Numbered from the stretch's first letter, positions 1-9,288 are shown. The stretch is 60,932 nucleotides of DNA from Sphingobacteriales bacterium 16-39-50 (GCA_002257025.1 NCHA01000015.1:1-60932), one strand, 5' to 3'. Translations and numbers: made by a program. The notes: a model not told the origin generated them from the letters alone.

Positions 1-533
1 GATCGTTCTTGGGGTAGCCAGGGCAGTTGCGGTTCCTGCATTGCCGGTCACGCTTCCTGAGATCGGTGCTGTAACGGTAAGTCCACTTAAAGTCCCAACA
101 GAAGTAAGTGATGAATTCAGTATGTTCGGATTCAGTGTTGTACCTGCTAGCGTGTTAGCATCAGCCGAAGCCGTAATGGTAATATCCGCAGAACCATCAA
201 AAGCAACTCCGTTAATATTTCTTGGTGCAGCCAGGGCAGTTGCGGTTCCTGCATTGCCTGTTACACTGCCCGCAATTGGCGCAGTAACCGTTAAGCCGCT
301 TAAAGTTCCAACAGAAGTAAGTGATGAATTGAGTATGTTCGGATTCAGCGTCGTACCGGTTAACGTGTTCGCATCAGCCGCAGCCGTAATGGTAATATCC
401 GCAGTACCATCAAATGGAACTCCGTTGATATTTCTTGGAGTTACCAGCTTATTTGCTGTTGCTGCATTGCCGGTAACACTTCCTGCAATCGGATTAGTCA
501 CAGAAAGACCGGTTAATGTACCAACAGAAGTAA
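1..533 (-). repeat. 213-bp tandem repeats coding 71-residue units
   Basis: The plus-strand word CCAACAGAAGTAA recurs at 95, 308 and 521, exactly 213 bp apart. Adjacent units are nearly identical in DNA, for instance the shared stretch AGTATGTTCGGATTCAG. The array continues past the left edge, so copy number is unknown. The similarity between copies suggests recent duplication and potential for slippage or recombination. Confidence 0.9.
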
Positions 534-1143
534 TGGCTGGTTGGGCTGCTGCAGTAACAGTTTGAGCAGTTTGTGCTGTTGCGGTAGCAGGAACCCAGGC
601 TGTCCCGTTCCAGCTCAAAACCTGGCCGGTAACTGGTGCGGTAGCTGATACTGCATTACCCTGAAGCCTGTTTGCATTCCAAATAGCTGAATTGACATTT
701 GCCGCAAGGGCACCTGTATTATTCACAATAATTGACATATTGTCAACCGTAATATTCGCAGACTTACTATTAAGTTCAGTTACAGTTGCAAATGTTACCC
801 ATTCCCCATTTTGCCTGACGTAGAATTTATTATCAGTCGAATTATAAACCAACATACCATTGACCGGAGTAGCAATTGCAGTAAGCGCAGTAATGCGTGG
901 CATCAGGATGGCTTTATTTGTCCCATCAATCTGAAAGGCAACATTCTGATTGGTTATAGTAGCCGATCCAATAGCAATCCCCTCAGCGTTCAGTATCTGT
1001 TTGCTGTTCATGTCCAGGTCCTTGGCTGCCATATGGTCACCCATATTGTCACCAAGCCTGATCTGCCTCGATTGCCCTTGCACCGTACTTATTGCTCCTA
1101 GCAAAACGCCCGTAAAACAGGCCAAACGGATAAATCGTTTCAT
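1..1143 (-). CDS. Secreted repeat-rich surface protein, 3' part outside window
   Basis: This open frame starts at an ATG at 1143 and runs off the left edge without a stop (381 codons visible). It begins with a signal peptide (MKRFIRLACF...STVQGQ, about 24 residues). The next ~100 residues carry the pattern KAILMPRI...PVNGMLVYNSTDNKFYVRQNGEW, shared with the upstream gene at 1214-1978. The motif GQVLSWNGTAWVP follows at about residue 190. From about residue 204 the protein consists of 71-residue repeats of the type SVGTL(T/S)GLxVTxPIxGSVTGN, with RNINGVxFDG(T/S)ADITIT. Such repeats occur in Bacteroidota surface proteins and phage tail-fibre-like proteins. It is the last visible gene of the T9SS-linked operon starting at 4240. 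Function unknown; a surface adhesin or filament is inferred. The missing 3' part could hold a sorting domain. Confidence 0.8.
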   Translation of the reverse strand, partial: MKRFIRLACFTGVLLGAISTVQGQSRQIRLGDNMGDHMAAKDLDMNSKQILNAEGIAIGSATITNQNVAFQIDGTNKAILMPRITALTAIATPVNGMLVYNSTDNKFYVRQNGEWVTFATVTELNSKSANITVDNMSIIVNNTGALAANVNSAIWNANRLQGNAVSATAPVTGQVLSWNGTAWVPATATAQTAQTVTAAAQPAITSVGTLTGLSVTNPIAGSVTGNAATANKLVTPRNINGVPFDGTADITITAAADANTLTGTTLNPNILNSSLTSVGTLSGLTVTAPIAGSVTGNAGTATALAAPRNINGVAFDGSADITITASADANTLAGTTLNPNILNSSLTSVGTLSGLTVTAPISGSVTGNAGTATALATPRTI

Positions 1144-1213
1144 TGAGTATTTCATATAATCCGAAAAAAAATCTATACTATTTTGTTCCACAGATTTCCT
1201 GCTTCACAATAAT

Positions 1214-1978
1214 TTATTTCATTAATAAAACTTTGTACTGCGTTCCGATAATTGTTACAGGATCAGCCTGATAATTTGCGAAACGAATACTAACTTCATT
1301 GGTACCACTTACCCATGCATTGTAAACTGCAAAATCGGGTGTATCTCCGATTAAGGCTACAAAAACTATATCTCCTGGCACGGCCCCGGCAACAGTAACC
1401 CTCACCACATTCGTACTATTTGGCTCAATGATTACATTACCTCCCGAAGTGGTATTAAATTCCTTCGCCTTTTCGACAATTGTTGTCGAAACCTGTAGAA
1501 TCGACTTGGGCTCCCATGCAGTACCATTCCAGGTAAGTACCTGACCGGAAACAGTTCCGGGAGAAGCGGTGATTTGAGTACTGGGATTTATTTTACCTCC
1601 CATATTTCCCAAATTCAGTTTAGTCTCATCTACGTTCACATTATTATTGATATTGGTACTGGAAACACCACTTAGAAAATTCCAAACTCCCCCTTTACGT
1701 ACATAAAGTCCCTGTTTTGGCTCTTTTGAAAGGTAAATAAGCATACCATCCAATGGATTTAAAGTATTAATTGCGATGGTATCGCTCAGGCGTGGCAATA
1801 ATAAACCTCTGGTATCACTCTCCAATTCAAGAATAGAAGAGCGTTGAATCTGATCAGGATTAGTACCAATTTTTACCTGAGCCTGGCTTAGATTTACACA
1901 AAAAAGACATAAAATGACAAAAAGAGCGATGCTAAAGCTCTTATTCTGTACAAATCTTGGGGAGAGTTTACTTTTCAT
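1214..1978 (-). CDS. Secreted protein sharing an N-terminal module with the next gene
   Basis: A 254-residue protein with a signal peptide (hydrophobic SIALFVILCLFCVNLSQA, cleavage before QVKIG). Residues ~48-100 carry SSILELESDTRGLLLPRL...PLDGMLIYLS...GLYVRKGGVWNF. This module recurs in many Bacteroidota secreted proteins and resembles the start of the downstream repeat protein at 1-1143. GQVLTWNGTAWEPKS near residue 145 is also shared with that protein. The last ~80 residues look like a small beta-rich domain. It starts 3 bp after the PorP/SprF stop and is surely co-transcribed. No enzyme motif is visible. A structural or adhesive role at the cell surface is inferred from context only. Confidence 0.75.
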   Translation of the reverse strand: MKSKLSPRFVQNKSFSIALFVILCLFCVNLSQAQVKIGTNPDQIQRSSILELESDTRGLLLPRLSDTIAINTLNPLDGMLIYLSKEPKQGLYVRKGGVWNFLSGVSSTNINNNVNVDETKLNLGNMGGKINPSTQITASPGTVSGQVLTWNGTAWEPKSILQVSTTIVEKAKEFNTTSGGNVIIEPNSTNVVRVTVAGAVPGDIVFVALIGDTPDFAVYNAWVSGTNEVSIRFANYQADPVTIIGTQYKVLLMK

Positions 1979-1981
1979 AAT

Positions 1982-2914
1982 TTAAAAATATCTCGGTGAA
2001 AGGGCCATTCGATCAAATGAGAATTCATATCTCAAGATAACTTCATGAGAACCCTTTGAAATTATATTGTATTCTGATATACTATGATCATATGCATATC
2101 CCAAATGGAGTTCAGGGACAAGCTTAAGATCAATTATTCCTACCATTGCAGTTTTATTCCGATATGAAATACCCAGACCGAGCATGTCGGATATCCAGAA
2201 ATTTGTGTTGATATCATAAGAAATCGGACTTCCGGCTACGCCCCGGACTAAAACGGATGGCTTAATATGAAGATCATCACTAAGTGCAAAAACATAACCT
2301 GTATTAAAGTAAATGTGCATCTGTTGTTTCATTTCACTGAAAGCACCTGTATTGTTCTCCTTATTGAAGTTATTACGGATTAAATTGGGAGATGAAAGTC
2401 CGGCATAAAATTTCTCAGTATTAAAAAATACCCCAGTGCCGAAATTAAGTTTCAAAGAATTGATATTCTGACTGAAAGAAGGATCATTCGGATCAATAAC
2501 ATCAACTTTGGTGTAATCGGTTCTGAAATTATATACTCCCCCCTGCAATCCAAGTGATATATTAGAATAGGCGCCTGTTGGAATTTTGAATGAATAAACA
2601 CCCTGAGCACCAAGGGTCTTTGTAATTTCATCTCTGTCGTCAAGCAATTTTATACCCACGCCAACACGCTTACCTGAAATGGGCATATCTGCAGCAAAAA
2701 ATGCACTTTGAGGAGCTGTTTTAAATCCTGTGTATTGCTTTCGGAACATAGTAGTAATGCTCAAAGCATCTCTGAAGCCCGCATACGCAGGATTAATTTC
2801 CAGTGTATTGAACATGTACTCAGAAAAAAGAGGCAACTGTTGTCCCTTCAGATTTTGCAATCCGGTTAGAGAAAGAATTAAACAAATAAATAACCTAATT
2901 GTTTGATTAAACAT
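1982..2914 (-). CDS. PorP/SprF family outer-membrane protein (T9SS-associated)
   Basis: A 310-residue protein with a signal peptide ending near LKGQQ, followed by the family opening QQLPLFSEYMFNTLEINPAYAG. The rest is beta-barrel-like, with alternating short amphipathic strands and a C-terminal aromatic residue (RYF). PorP/SprF proteins are outer-membrane partners of the type IX secretion system. SprF is needed for the surface display of the giant adhesin SprB and is typically encoded next to a cargo with a type B sorting domain, exactly as here: the upstream gene at 2924-4240 ends 9 bp before this start and carries such a domain. It likely handles that cargo specifically. Confidence 0.92.
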   Translation of the reverse strand: MFNQTIRLFICLILSLTGLQNLKGQQLPLFSEYMFNTLEINPAYAGFRDALSITTMFRKQYTGFKTAPQSAFFAADMPISGKRVGVGIKLLDDRDEITKTLGAQGVYSFKIPTGAYSNISLGLQGGVYNFRTDYTKVDVIDPNDPSFSQNINSLKLNFGTGVFFNTEKFYAGLSSPNLIRNNFNKENNTGAFSEMKQQMHIYFNTGYVFALSDDLHIKPSVLVRGVAGSPISYDINTNFWISDMLGLGISYRNKTAMVGIIDLKLVPELHLGYAYDHSISEYNIISKGSHEVILRYEFSFDRMALSPRYF

Positions 2915-2923
2915 CAGTATTTA

Positions 2924-4240
2924 CTATCTGTTAATAATGATATAGCCGGTTACAGGCTTTGAATCATTAAAGTGTAAAATGTAATAATATGTACCATCCG
3001 GCAGTGAGTTATTAACCATTCCCTGCTGATTTCCTATTCCTTCAAAAGTGTTTTTATAATCAGTATCCCTGAAAACAAGACTTTGCCATCTATTGTAAAT
3101 GTCAATTCTGACCTTGTCGTTTGCTTTCAGGTTCTCAATTACGAATTTGTCGTTTAAACCATCATTATTTGGTGAAATACCTACAGGTACTCTGTAATTG
3201 GCGAGTACATTTGCCTTCAAAACAGATTTTGAAAAATATTCGTTTAAACCCATTCCTCCACTTATTGTACGTAGGCTGATAAACGAATTTGGGATTGGAT
3301 TACCTGATGAAATTATTCCTGGAGATATACCGCTACCATCTGTAAAATCCCACTTCTCAATATTTGGCTGGTACCTGCTAACAAAACTCTTCGTTCTGTC
3401 GGAACTAAATTGCGAACCCTCCTCTGATAAGTTATGCTGAGTTCTTAAAACCAGATTAGCTCTAGGATCAAGGTTATTAAAAGAAATATTCCAGGTCTTA
3501 GTTACGAAATTCACATTGTCCGGATTTCCAAATGTGGCTTTGTCGTAAACATTGTCGAAGACTCTAAGCTTCAAATCCTGAGCAATTCCGGAATAAATAA
3601 CCGAAGCTGGTGTGTAACTGCCAACTGTAGTCCCAACAGGAAATATGATTTGTGAGCTCTGTGAACCTGTCGTTTTTCTTATTAATGCTCCTCCTGTTGT
3701 AGCTGTTCCGGTGACAAAATATTTACTATTATCAAAACCACTGAGACTTGCTCCAGCCTGCATTATGGCATTTTTACTATTTAGAATCACCCTTCCGCTT
3801 TGAAAATTAAAACTTCTTCTAACCACAAGATCATTACCCTGAAGAATCAAATTCTGCGGATTTGCAAGTGTGATATTAGGGAAACCTGTGTTTGCCTGCC
3901 CAGTAGTTGTGGTGTTGATAAATTGTGAAAAAGCTGTCCCTGAAAATCGAATAGTTCCACCTAATCCAGATTGACCACCTGTACTCTCATCCAATATCTG
4001 ACTTCCGCTCATATTATTCCAGCGCTGACCAAGAAAATTAATCGAAGAATTGCTGTAAGAACCAAGAGATCCCGAGTTATTTAAATCAGAAAAAACCGAT
4101 ACATTCGCCTCAGGATGAACATAAAAAGATTCACCCGAGTGAACAGTCATTTGCACAATCTCCTGTGCCTTCAAAATGGAAGGAAACAGTATATAAAATG
4201 CAAATAAAATATATAATTGGTATGTTCTGTTTAAATGCAC
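2924..4240 (-). CDS. T9SS type B sorting domain (gliding-motility CTD) cargo protein
   Basis: A 438-residue secreted protein, first gene of the surface operon. Residues 1-25 are a signal peptide (LFAFYILFPSILKAQ). The body is beta-rich, with patterns such as VHPEANVSVFSDLNNSGSLG and LILQGNDLVVRRSF, which suggest a beta-helix or adhesin fold. The last ~85 residues match the type B C-terminal domain: ISPNNDGLNDKFVIENL, then VRIDIYNRWQSLVF, then LPDGTYYYILHF with a terminal GYIIINR. That domain sends proteins through the type IX secretion system to the cell surface. PorP/SprF follows immediately. The passenger's role is not recognisable. A 500-bp spacer separates it from the ribosomal genes, so it probably has its own promoter. 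Confidence 0.9.
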   Translation of the reverse strand: MHLNRTYQLYILFAFYILFPSILKAQEIVQMTVHSGESFYVHPEANVSVFSDLNNSGSLGSYSNSSINFLGQRWNNMSGSQILDESTGGQSGLGGTIRFSGTAFSQFINTTTTGQANTGFPNITLANPQNLILQGNDLVVRRSFNFQSGRVILNSKNAIMQAGASLSGFDNSKYFVTGTATTGGALIRKTTGSQSSQIIFPVGTTVGSYTPASVIYSGIAQDLKLRVFDNVYDKATFGNPDNVNFVTKTWNISFNNLDPRANLVLRTQHNLSEEGSQFSSDRTKSFVSRYQPNIEKWDFTDGSGISPGIISSGNPIPNSFISLRTISGGMGLNEYFSKSVLKANVLANYRVPVGISPNNDGLNDKFVIENLKANDKVRIDIYNRWQSLVFRDTDYKNTFEGIGNQQGMVNNSLPDGTYYYILHFNDSKPVTGYIIINR

Positions 4241-4693
4241 TATGCTCTAAATAATTACTTCAAAAAGGCCCACAATTAAACCCATCGGATGTATAAAGCC
4301 ATAATCATACCACCGGTAAATTTTTTGGCTTTAAAGACCTTTTGAAGACTATTTGTTACTAATATCGTGCTTTAAATTGGCAAAAACGACATTTAATTAA
4401 TTACAACGATAATTTTTATAATATAATTAAAAGTCTTGCTGAGAAAATGTAGATTTAATTACCCATTTTGTGCAATATTTTCTACATAAATGCGAATATA
4501 ATATCTCTTCAGGCAATTTTATTTTCCCGAAATAAATCCAGAAAATTGAAATTGGGAAGTACTTTCAAGCTGATAATTCGGAAAAAAAAGAAGTAAATAA
4601 ACAGAAAATCCGGACAATTTTAAGCCCCGGATTCAATCCTGAAAGATAGATTTTATGAATTTAAAATTCCAAAAAACAGAAACAAAATGAAAC
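4241..4693. other. Intergenic spacer upstream of the T9SS operon
   Basis: This 450-bp AT-rich stretch holds no convincing reading frame on either strand. It must contain the promoter of the minus-strand T9SS operon, but I could not find a clear TTG/TAnnTTTG pair. No repeats stand out. Confidence 0.6.
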
Positions 4694-4722
4694 AAAAAAA
4701 GCCATCCAAATGGATAGCTTTT
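4694..4722 (-). terminator. Rho-independent terminator of the rpsL-rpsJ operon
   Basis: On the minus strand the sequence reads AAAGCTATCC-ATTT-GGATGGCTTTTTTT, a stem of about eight pairs followed by a run of T. It lies 19 bp after the rpsJ stop and closes the ribosomal operon before the T9SS genes. Confidence 0.85.
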
Positions 4723-4741
4723 CCTAATAAATTTATAACAC

Positions 4742-5047
4742 TTAAACTTTGATTTCTACTTCAACTCCACTTGGTAATTCAAGCTTCATCAAAGCATCAA
4801 CAGTTTTAGAATTAGAGCTGTAAATATCAAGTAAACGCTTGTAAGCGCATAACTGAAATTGCTCTCTACCTTTCTTATTTACGTGCGGTGAACGCAAAAC
4901 TGTAAATATTCTTTTCTCTGTAGGCAAGGGAATCGGTCCGCTTACCACCGCACCCGTAGGCTTAACGGTCTTAACGATCTTCTCAGCAGATTTGTCTACG
5001 AGATTATAATCGTATGATTTTAATTTAATTCTGATTCTTTGGCTCAT
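4742..5047 (-). CDS. rpsJ: 30S ribosomal protein S10
   Basis: A 101-residue protein ([15 protein letters not shown]...), the usual S10 length, with family signatures [22 protein letters not shown] and the nucleic-acid loop [14 protein letters not shown]10 is part of the 30S head and, as NusE, a partner of NusB/NusG in transcription antitermination. The frame is open 23 codons further upstream (to 5116), but that extension would be unlike any S10. The ATG at 5047 is chosen from family length. It is the last gene of the rpsL-rpsG-fusA-rpsJ group and is followed by a terminator, so the rest of the S10 operon (rplC onward) is not adjacent here. Confidence 0.97.
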   Translation of the reverse strand: MSQRIRIKLKSYDYNLVDKSAEKIVKTVKPTGAVVSGPIPLPTEKRIFTVLRSPHVNKKGREQFQLCAYKRLLDIYSSNSKTVDALMKLELPSGVEVEIKV

Positions 5048-5105
5048 TGTTGTTTGTTTATGGTTAACGTTAGAGCTATTAGTAACGGTAACCGGTTTAT
5101 TTTGA

Positions 5106-5186
5106 TTAAGGAGCAAAGAACAAGGATCAAGGATTAATGGTCCTCAGTCTTTGCTCTTTGTTCTTTATTCTTTATTCTTTATTCTA
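5106..5186. repeat. Word-repeat hairpin in the fusA-rpsJ spacer
   Basis: Short related words (AAGAACA, AAGGATC, AAGGAGC on one side; TTCTTTA repeated on the other) fill the spacer between fusA and rpsJ. The halves are partly complementary: GAGCAAAGA pairs with TCTTTGCTC across a central ATTAAT. The transcript could form a long imperfect hairpin that tunes rpsJ expression. It resembles in style, though not in sequence, the TCTGAGG-type repeats elsewhere in the window. Confidence 0.6.
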
Positions 5187-5187
5187 A

Positions 5188-7293
5188 TTATGCGTTTGCC
5201 TTCTTCCCCTTCACCTTAGCTACAACCTCTTCCTGAACGTTTCTAGGCGCTTCAGCATAGTGATCAAACTCCATAGTTGAAGTAGCACGTCCTGAAGTGA
5301 TGGTACGTAACTGAGTTACATAACCAAACATTTCTGAAAGTGGTACAGTCGCTTTGATTACCTGTGCACCGGCACGTGTATCCATACCCAAAAGCTGACC
5401 ACGACGACGGTTCATATCACCGATCACATCACCCATATTCTCTTCAGGAGTCAGGATTTCGATCTTCATGATAGGCTCCATCAATACAGGCTTACATTTT
5501 GGCAATGCTTCACGGAAGGCAGATTTAGCACAAATCTCGAAAGACAGTGCATCCGAATCGACTGCGTGGAATGATCCATCAATCAAACGAACTTTCATAT
5601 CCTGTAAAGGATATCCAGCGAGCACACCATTTACCATGGCTGCAGCAAAACCTTTCTCAACAGAAGGAATAAATTCACGTGGAATAGAACCACCTGAGAT
5701 CTCATTCACAAACTGTAAACCGGTCTTACCTTCATCATTTGGAGATATAATAACCTGAATATCAGCAAATTTACCACGACCACCGGTTTGTTTCTTATAA
5801 GTTTCACGGTGCTGGGTAGTTCCTGTAATGGCTTCCTTATAAGAAACCTGAGGCGCTCCCTGGTTTACTTCTACTTTAAACTCACGCTTCAAACGATCCA
5901 TGATAATATCAAGGTGAAGCTCGCCCATACCTGAAATAATGGTCTGACCGGTTTCTTCGTCTGTTTGTACACGGAAGGTTGGATCTTCTTCAGATAATTT
6001 ACCCAAAGCCATACCTAACTTATCAACGTCCGCCTGAGTTTTAGGCTCGATTGCCAAACCGATTACCGGCTCAGGGAAATTCATCGATTCTAAAACAATA
6101 GGATGCTTCTCATCACAAAGTGTATCTCCTGTTTTGATGTCCTTAAATCCAACTACCGCGGCAATATCTCCGGCCCCAACATTAGGAATAGGATTTTGCT
6201 TGTTAGCGTGCATCTGGAAAATACGTGAAATACGCTCCTTATTATCAGAACGCATATTATGTACATACGATCCTGCTTCAAGATTACCTGAATAGACACG
6301 AATAAAACATAAACGTCCTACGAAAGGATCGGTTGCGATCTTAAATGCTAATGCAGCGAAAGGCTCTTTCTCACTTGGCTTACGCACAATTTCTTCGCCT
6401 GTTTCAGGATTTGTTCCCACAATACCTTCTACATCCATTGGAGATGGCAATAATTCCATCACATAATCAAGCATGGTTTGAACACCTTTGTTCTTGAAAG
6501 ATGAACCACATACCATAGGAACGATCTTTGCATCAAGAACTGCCTTACGTAATGCATCCAAAACCTCACGTTCTGTGATTGTCTCAGGAGCATCGAAGAA
6601 TTTTTCCATTAAAGTCTCGTCGTATTCTGCAACAGACTCCAATAATTTTTCTCTCCACTCAGTAGCTTCAGCCACCATATCATCAGGAATTGGCACTTCA
6701 GTAAAGGTCATGCCTTTATCATGCTCATTCCATACAATACCACGGAAATTGATCAGATCAACTACTCCTTTAAAGCTATCCTCAGAACCAATTGGTAATT
6801 GCAAAGGAACTGCATTGCTTCCAAGCATATCCTTAACCTGCTTAACAACTTTTAAGAAATCAGCACCTGAACGGTCCATCTTATTCACGAAACCTATACG
6901 GGCTACGTTATAATTGTTTGCTAAACGCCAGTTAGTTTCTGATTGTGGCTCAACCCCATCAACAGCTGAAAAAAGGAATACCAGTCCATCCAATACACGT
7001 AATGAACGGTTTACCTCAACGGTAAAATCCACGTGTCCCGGAGTATCAATGATGTTTATATGGTAAGTTTGATCTCTGTATTTCCAGTTAACAGTTGTAG
7101 CTGCTGAAGTAATGGTAATACCACGCTCCTGTTCCTGCGCCATCCAGTCCATAGTTGCGGCACCATCATGCACCTCACCAATTTTATGGCTTACTCCTGA
7201 ATAATAAAGAATACGCTCTGTAGTAGTTGTTTTTCCCGCATCAATGTGGGCAGCGATACCAATATTTCTTGTATATTTTAAGTCTCTTGACAT
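5188..7293 (-). CDS. fusA: Translation elongation factor G
   Basis: A 701-residue ribosomal translocase GTPase. The G domain shows the P-loop [16 protein letters not shown] near the start, then [19 protein letters not shown] and NKMDR. Domains II-V follow to a normal C-terminus ([18 protein letters not shown]). EF-G moves tRNAs and mRNA through the ribosome after peptide bond formation and, with ribosome recycling factor, helps split ribosomes. Length and motifs are full and intact. It lies 15 bp downstream of rpsG and is co-transcribed with rpsL and rpsG. In Bacteroidota the tuf gene often lies elsewhere, as here. Confidence 0.98.
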   Translation of the reverse strand: MSRDLKYTRNIGIAAHIDAGKTTTTERILYYSGVSHKIGEVHDGAATMDWMAQEQERGITITSAATTVNWKYRDQTYHINIIDTPGHVDFTVEVNRSLRVLDGLVFLFSAVDGVEPQSETNWRLANNYNVARIGFVNKMDRSGADFLKVVKQVKDMLGSNAVPLQLPIGSEDSFKGVVDLINFRGIVWNEHDKGMTFTEVPIPDDMVAEATEWREKLLESVAEYDETLMEKFFDAPETITEREVLDALRKAVLDAKIVPMVCGSSFKNKGVQTMLDYVMELLPSPMDVEGIVGTNPETGEEIVRKPSEKEPFAALAFKIATDPFVGRLCFIRVYSGNLEAGSYVHNMRSDNKERISRIFQMHANKQNPIPNVGAGDIAAVVGFKDIKTGDTLCDEKHPIVLESMNFPEPVIGLAIEPKTQADVDKLGMALGKLSEEDPTFRVQTDEETGQTIISGMGELHLDIIMDRLKREFKVEVNQGAPQVSYKEAITGTTQHRETYKKQTGGRGKFADIQVIISPNDEGKTGLQFVNEISGGSIPREFIPSVEKGFAAAMVNGVLAGYPLQDMKVRLIDGSFHAVDSDALSFEICAKSAFREALPKCKPVLMEPIMKIEILTPEENMGDVIGDMNRRRGQLLGMDTRAGAQVIKATVPLSEMFGYVTQLRTITSGRATSTMEFDHYAEAPRNVQEEVVAKVKGKKANA

Positions 7294-7308
7294 TGTATTA
7301 TTTCCTGA

Positions 7309-7776
7309 TTAGAATCTAAAATGAGAGAATGCTTTGTTGGCTTCTGCCATTTTGTGGGTATCTTCCTTCTTCTTTACTGCAGCACCTTCACCCTTAGCGG
7401 CTGAAATGATTTCTCCGGCTAATTTCTCGGTCATGGTCTTTTCACCACGCTTACGGGAATAGTTGATCAGCCATTTCATTCCCAAAGCGATTTTACGCTC
7501 AGGACGAACCTCTGTAGGTACCTGGAAGTTTGCACCACCAACACGACGGGATTTAACCTCTACTGCTGGCATTACATTGTTCAAAGCTTTTTTCCAGGAT
7601 TCTAATCCGTTTTCGCTTGTTTTTTTCTCTACTAATTCAACTGCATCGTAGAAAATAGAGTATGCGATTGATTTTTTACCGTCATACATCATATTATTTA
7701 CAAACCTGGTTACCATTACGTCGTTAAACTTTGGATCAGGCAGTAAGATTCTCTTTTTTGGTTTTGACTTTCTCAT
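7309..7776 (-). CDS. rpsG: 30S ribosomal protein S7
   Basis: A 155-residue S7 with the expected N-terminus [19 protein letters not shown], the core [24 protein letters not shown], and the 16S-binding segment [19 protein letters not shown]. It ends in the typical [10 protein letters not shown]7 starts assembly of the 30S head and contacts E-site tRNA. It sits 19 bp after rpsL and 15 bp before fusA in the str operon. In other bacteria S7 represses its own operon by binding mRNA; nothing visible here tests that. Confidence 0.98.
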   Translation of the reverse strand: MRKSKPKKRILLPDPKFNDVMVTRFVNNMMYDGKKSIAYSIFYDAVELVEKKTSENGLESWKKALNNVMPAVEVKSRRVGGANFQVPTEVRPERKIALGMKWLINYSRKRGEKTMTEKLAGEIISAAKGEGAAVKKKEDTHKMAEANKAFSHFRF

Positions 7777-7795
7777 GTTGCTTTCCTCCGTTTAA

Positions 7796-8209
7796 TTATT
7801 TCTTTTTACCCTTAGTTGGAGCAGCTGCTACCTGACCTGGCTTTGGTTTCTTAGTTCCGTATTTAGAACGACGTTGGTTACGACCAGCTACACCGGATGT
7901 ATCCAAAGCACCACGGATAATGTGGTAACGAACTCCTGGTAAATCTTTCACACGACCTCCACGGATTAATACAATTGAGTGCTCCTGTAAATTGTGACCT
8001 TCACCCGGAATGTAAGCATTCACTTCTTTTCCATTGGTTAAGCGCACACGGGCAACTTTACGCATTGCTGAGTTTGGTTTTTTAGGGGTAGTGGTATACA
8101 CACGTGTGCACACTCCTCTTCGCTGTGGACAGCTGTCCAACGCTGGCGACTTACTCTTGTCGACCAGAGCTACTCTACCTTTTCTAACTAATTGTTGGAT
8201 AGTAGGCAT
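7796..8209 (-). CDS. rpsL: 30S ribosomal protein S12
   Basis: A 137-residue S12 with [12 protein letters not shown] at the N-terminus, the decoding-centre segment [17 protein letters not shown] and the [13 protein letters not shown] loop. Lysines at residues 43-44 and in the RVKDLPG loop are the common wild-type residues, so no classical streptomycin-resistance substitution is seen. The tail is lysine-rich ([13 protein letters not shown]). It is the first gene of the str operon. A canonical Bacteroidota promoter lies about 70-100 bp upstream, and an A-rich AAAAGG stretch precedes the ATG. Confidence 0.98.
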   Translation of the reverse strand: MPTIQQLVRKGRVALVDKSKSPALDSCPQRRGVCTRVYTTTPKKPNSAMRKVARVRLTNGKEVNAYIPGEGHNLQEHSIVLIRGGRVKDLPGVRYHIIRGALDTSGVAGRNQRRSKYGTKKPKPGQVAAAPTKGKKK

Positions 8210-8279
8210 TTTTTCCTTTTAGTGTTTATATAATTTAATCCCTGCACCTCAGCTTATTACAGCTTTCATTTAGGGACTG

Positions 8280-8309
8280 CAAAAGTAGGAAGTTTATTTT
8301 GATTTTCAA
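8280..8309 (-). promoter_or_regulatory. Bacteroidota promoter of the rpsL operon
   Basis: On the minus strand TTG (8309-8307) is followed after 19 nt by TACTTTTG (8287-8280). This matches the Bacteroidota primary sigma consensus TTG-N17-23-TAnnTTTG. Transcription would start near 8273, leaving a leader of about 65 nt before rpsL. Confidence 0.75.
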
Positions 8310-8349
8310 TGGGTTGGGGAAGAATTTATTTGGAGCTGAAGATTAGGGC

Positions 8350-8434
8350 GGAGGTATGATGTCTGAGGTGCGAGGTCTGAGGTACGAGGTCTGAGGTACG
8401 AGGTCTGAAGTAAGAGGTCTGAGGTCCGATGAGG
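8350..8434 (+). repeat. TCTGAGG-type word-repeat tract
   Basis: About ten imperfect copies of a 7-8 nt word (GAGGTCT, GAGGTAC, GAGGTCC, AAGTAAG) run in a row in the spacer between the rpsL promoter and the Uma2 gene. Related tracts occur near 17290-17350 and, in opposite orientation to each other, at 18620-18716 and 19185-19278. No gene lies between 8310 and 8559. Confidence 0.8.
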
Positions 8435-8559
8435 GTTGACTGACAACTGACAACTAGTATGAAGATTGATTTGGAAAGCAGGGTCTTTCTGCGAAAGCTG
8501 GAACCTCCTAACTCTTTATGGAATTCCATTTCAAACTTTCCCCGGACACTTGCGATTAC

Positions 8560-9189
8560 TCAATCTTCAAAAACCGCATCCAAATCAAGCTCAAATCCCG
8601 GAAGAACTTCCGAATGCACCCTTTCGCTTAAAGTAAATAGTTTAGACGGTTGGTACTTCCCCTCCAAATCCAAGCTATACTTCAGCAAAGTTTTATCTCC
8701 CGGACTTACTACCCAGTATTCTTTTACTCCAAACTCCTCATAAACACCATATTTATGAAGTAATTCCATCTTATTATTACCCGGTGATAAAATTTCAATC
8801 ACAATATCTGGTGCACCGATACAGCCCTTTGTATCTATTTTTTTGAGATCGCAGATCACACATATGTCAGGCTGTAAAACCGTATGGATATCATTGTCTG
8901 CTTTACTTTCCTTAGGGAACCGGACATCAAAAGGGGCATAAAAAACCTTACAGGATTTTCCTTTTAGGTGATTATGAATAACTGAAAATATGTTTGCTGA
9001 TATTTCCTGATGTAAAGTAGATGGAGCAGGGCTCATCTTACTCACTTTACCTTTAATGAGCTCAACCCTGTCGTCAAAAAACCAATTCAAATAATTTGCA
9101 TAACTATAAGTCAAGGACAAGTCAATATCCTCAAATGCTAAAACCTTTGCTGTTGGATCAAGGTTAATATAAGTTTCAGACTTATTCAT
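8560..9189 (-). CDS. Uma2 family (DUF820) putative endonuclease
   Basis: A 209-residue protein of the Uma2 family, which has a PD-(D/E)XK nuclease fold. Expected family patterns are present: RVELIKGKVSKMSPAPSTLHQEI with Glu43, DVRFP in the middle, QPDICVI, and APDIVIEILSPGN with the catalytic-type Asp and Glu, then YGVYEEFGVKEYWVV. These genes are abundant in cyanobacteria and scattered in Bacteroidota; their biological role is poorly known. It stands alone on the minus strand between two repeat-containing spacers, with no methyltransferase or transposase next to it. A restriction system is therefore not indicated. Confidence 0.88.
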   Translation of the reverse strand: MNKSETYINLDPTAKVLAFEDIDLSLTYSYANYLNWFFDDRVELIKGKVSKMSPAPSTLHQEISANIFSVIHNHLKGKSCKVFYAPFDVRFPKESKADNDIHTVLQPDICVICDLKKIDTKGCIGAPDIVIEILSPGNNKMELLHKYGVYEEFGVKEYWVVSPGDKTLLKYSLDLEGKYQPSKLFTLSERVHSEVLPGFELDLDAVFED

Positions 9190-9245
9190 TTGGATTGGTT
9201 CTTATTATAAATTTAATTAAAAATGATCCCAATCCCTAAAGAAAT

Positions 9246-9288
9246 TAGTAAACGGTAATCCTTATTAAGACTAAAATTTACCGTTTAC
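9246..9288. repeat. 11-bp inverted repeat with a motif shared elsewhere
   Basis: GTAAACGGTAA (9248-9258) is mirrored by TTACCGTTTAC (9278-9288) around a 19-nt loop. The longer word TAGTAAACGGTAATCC (9246-9261) recurs exactly at 19169-19184 beside the four-helix-bundle element. It lies between the divergent Uma2 gene and the gene at 9386. Confidence 0.8.

Noticed and set aside
1..533. CRISPR or phage-derived repeat array
   Set aside because: The 213-bp units are in frame within a coding gene, and no other phage genes are present.
41..565. Open plus-strand frame of 174 residues
   Set aside because: It is the antisense shadow of the 213-bp repeats; the minus-strand frame has a signal peptide, known repeat motifs and operon context.
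8560..9189. Restriction-modification system
   Set aside because: The Uma2-family gene has no methyltransferase or specificity gene beside it.
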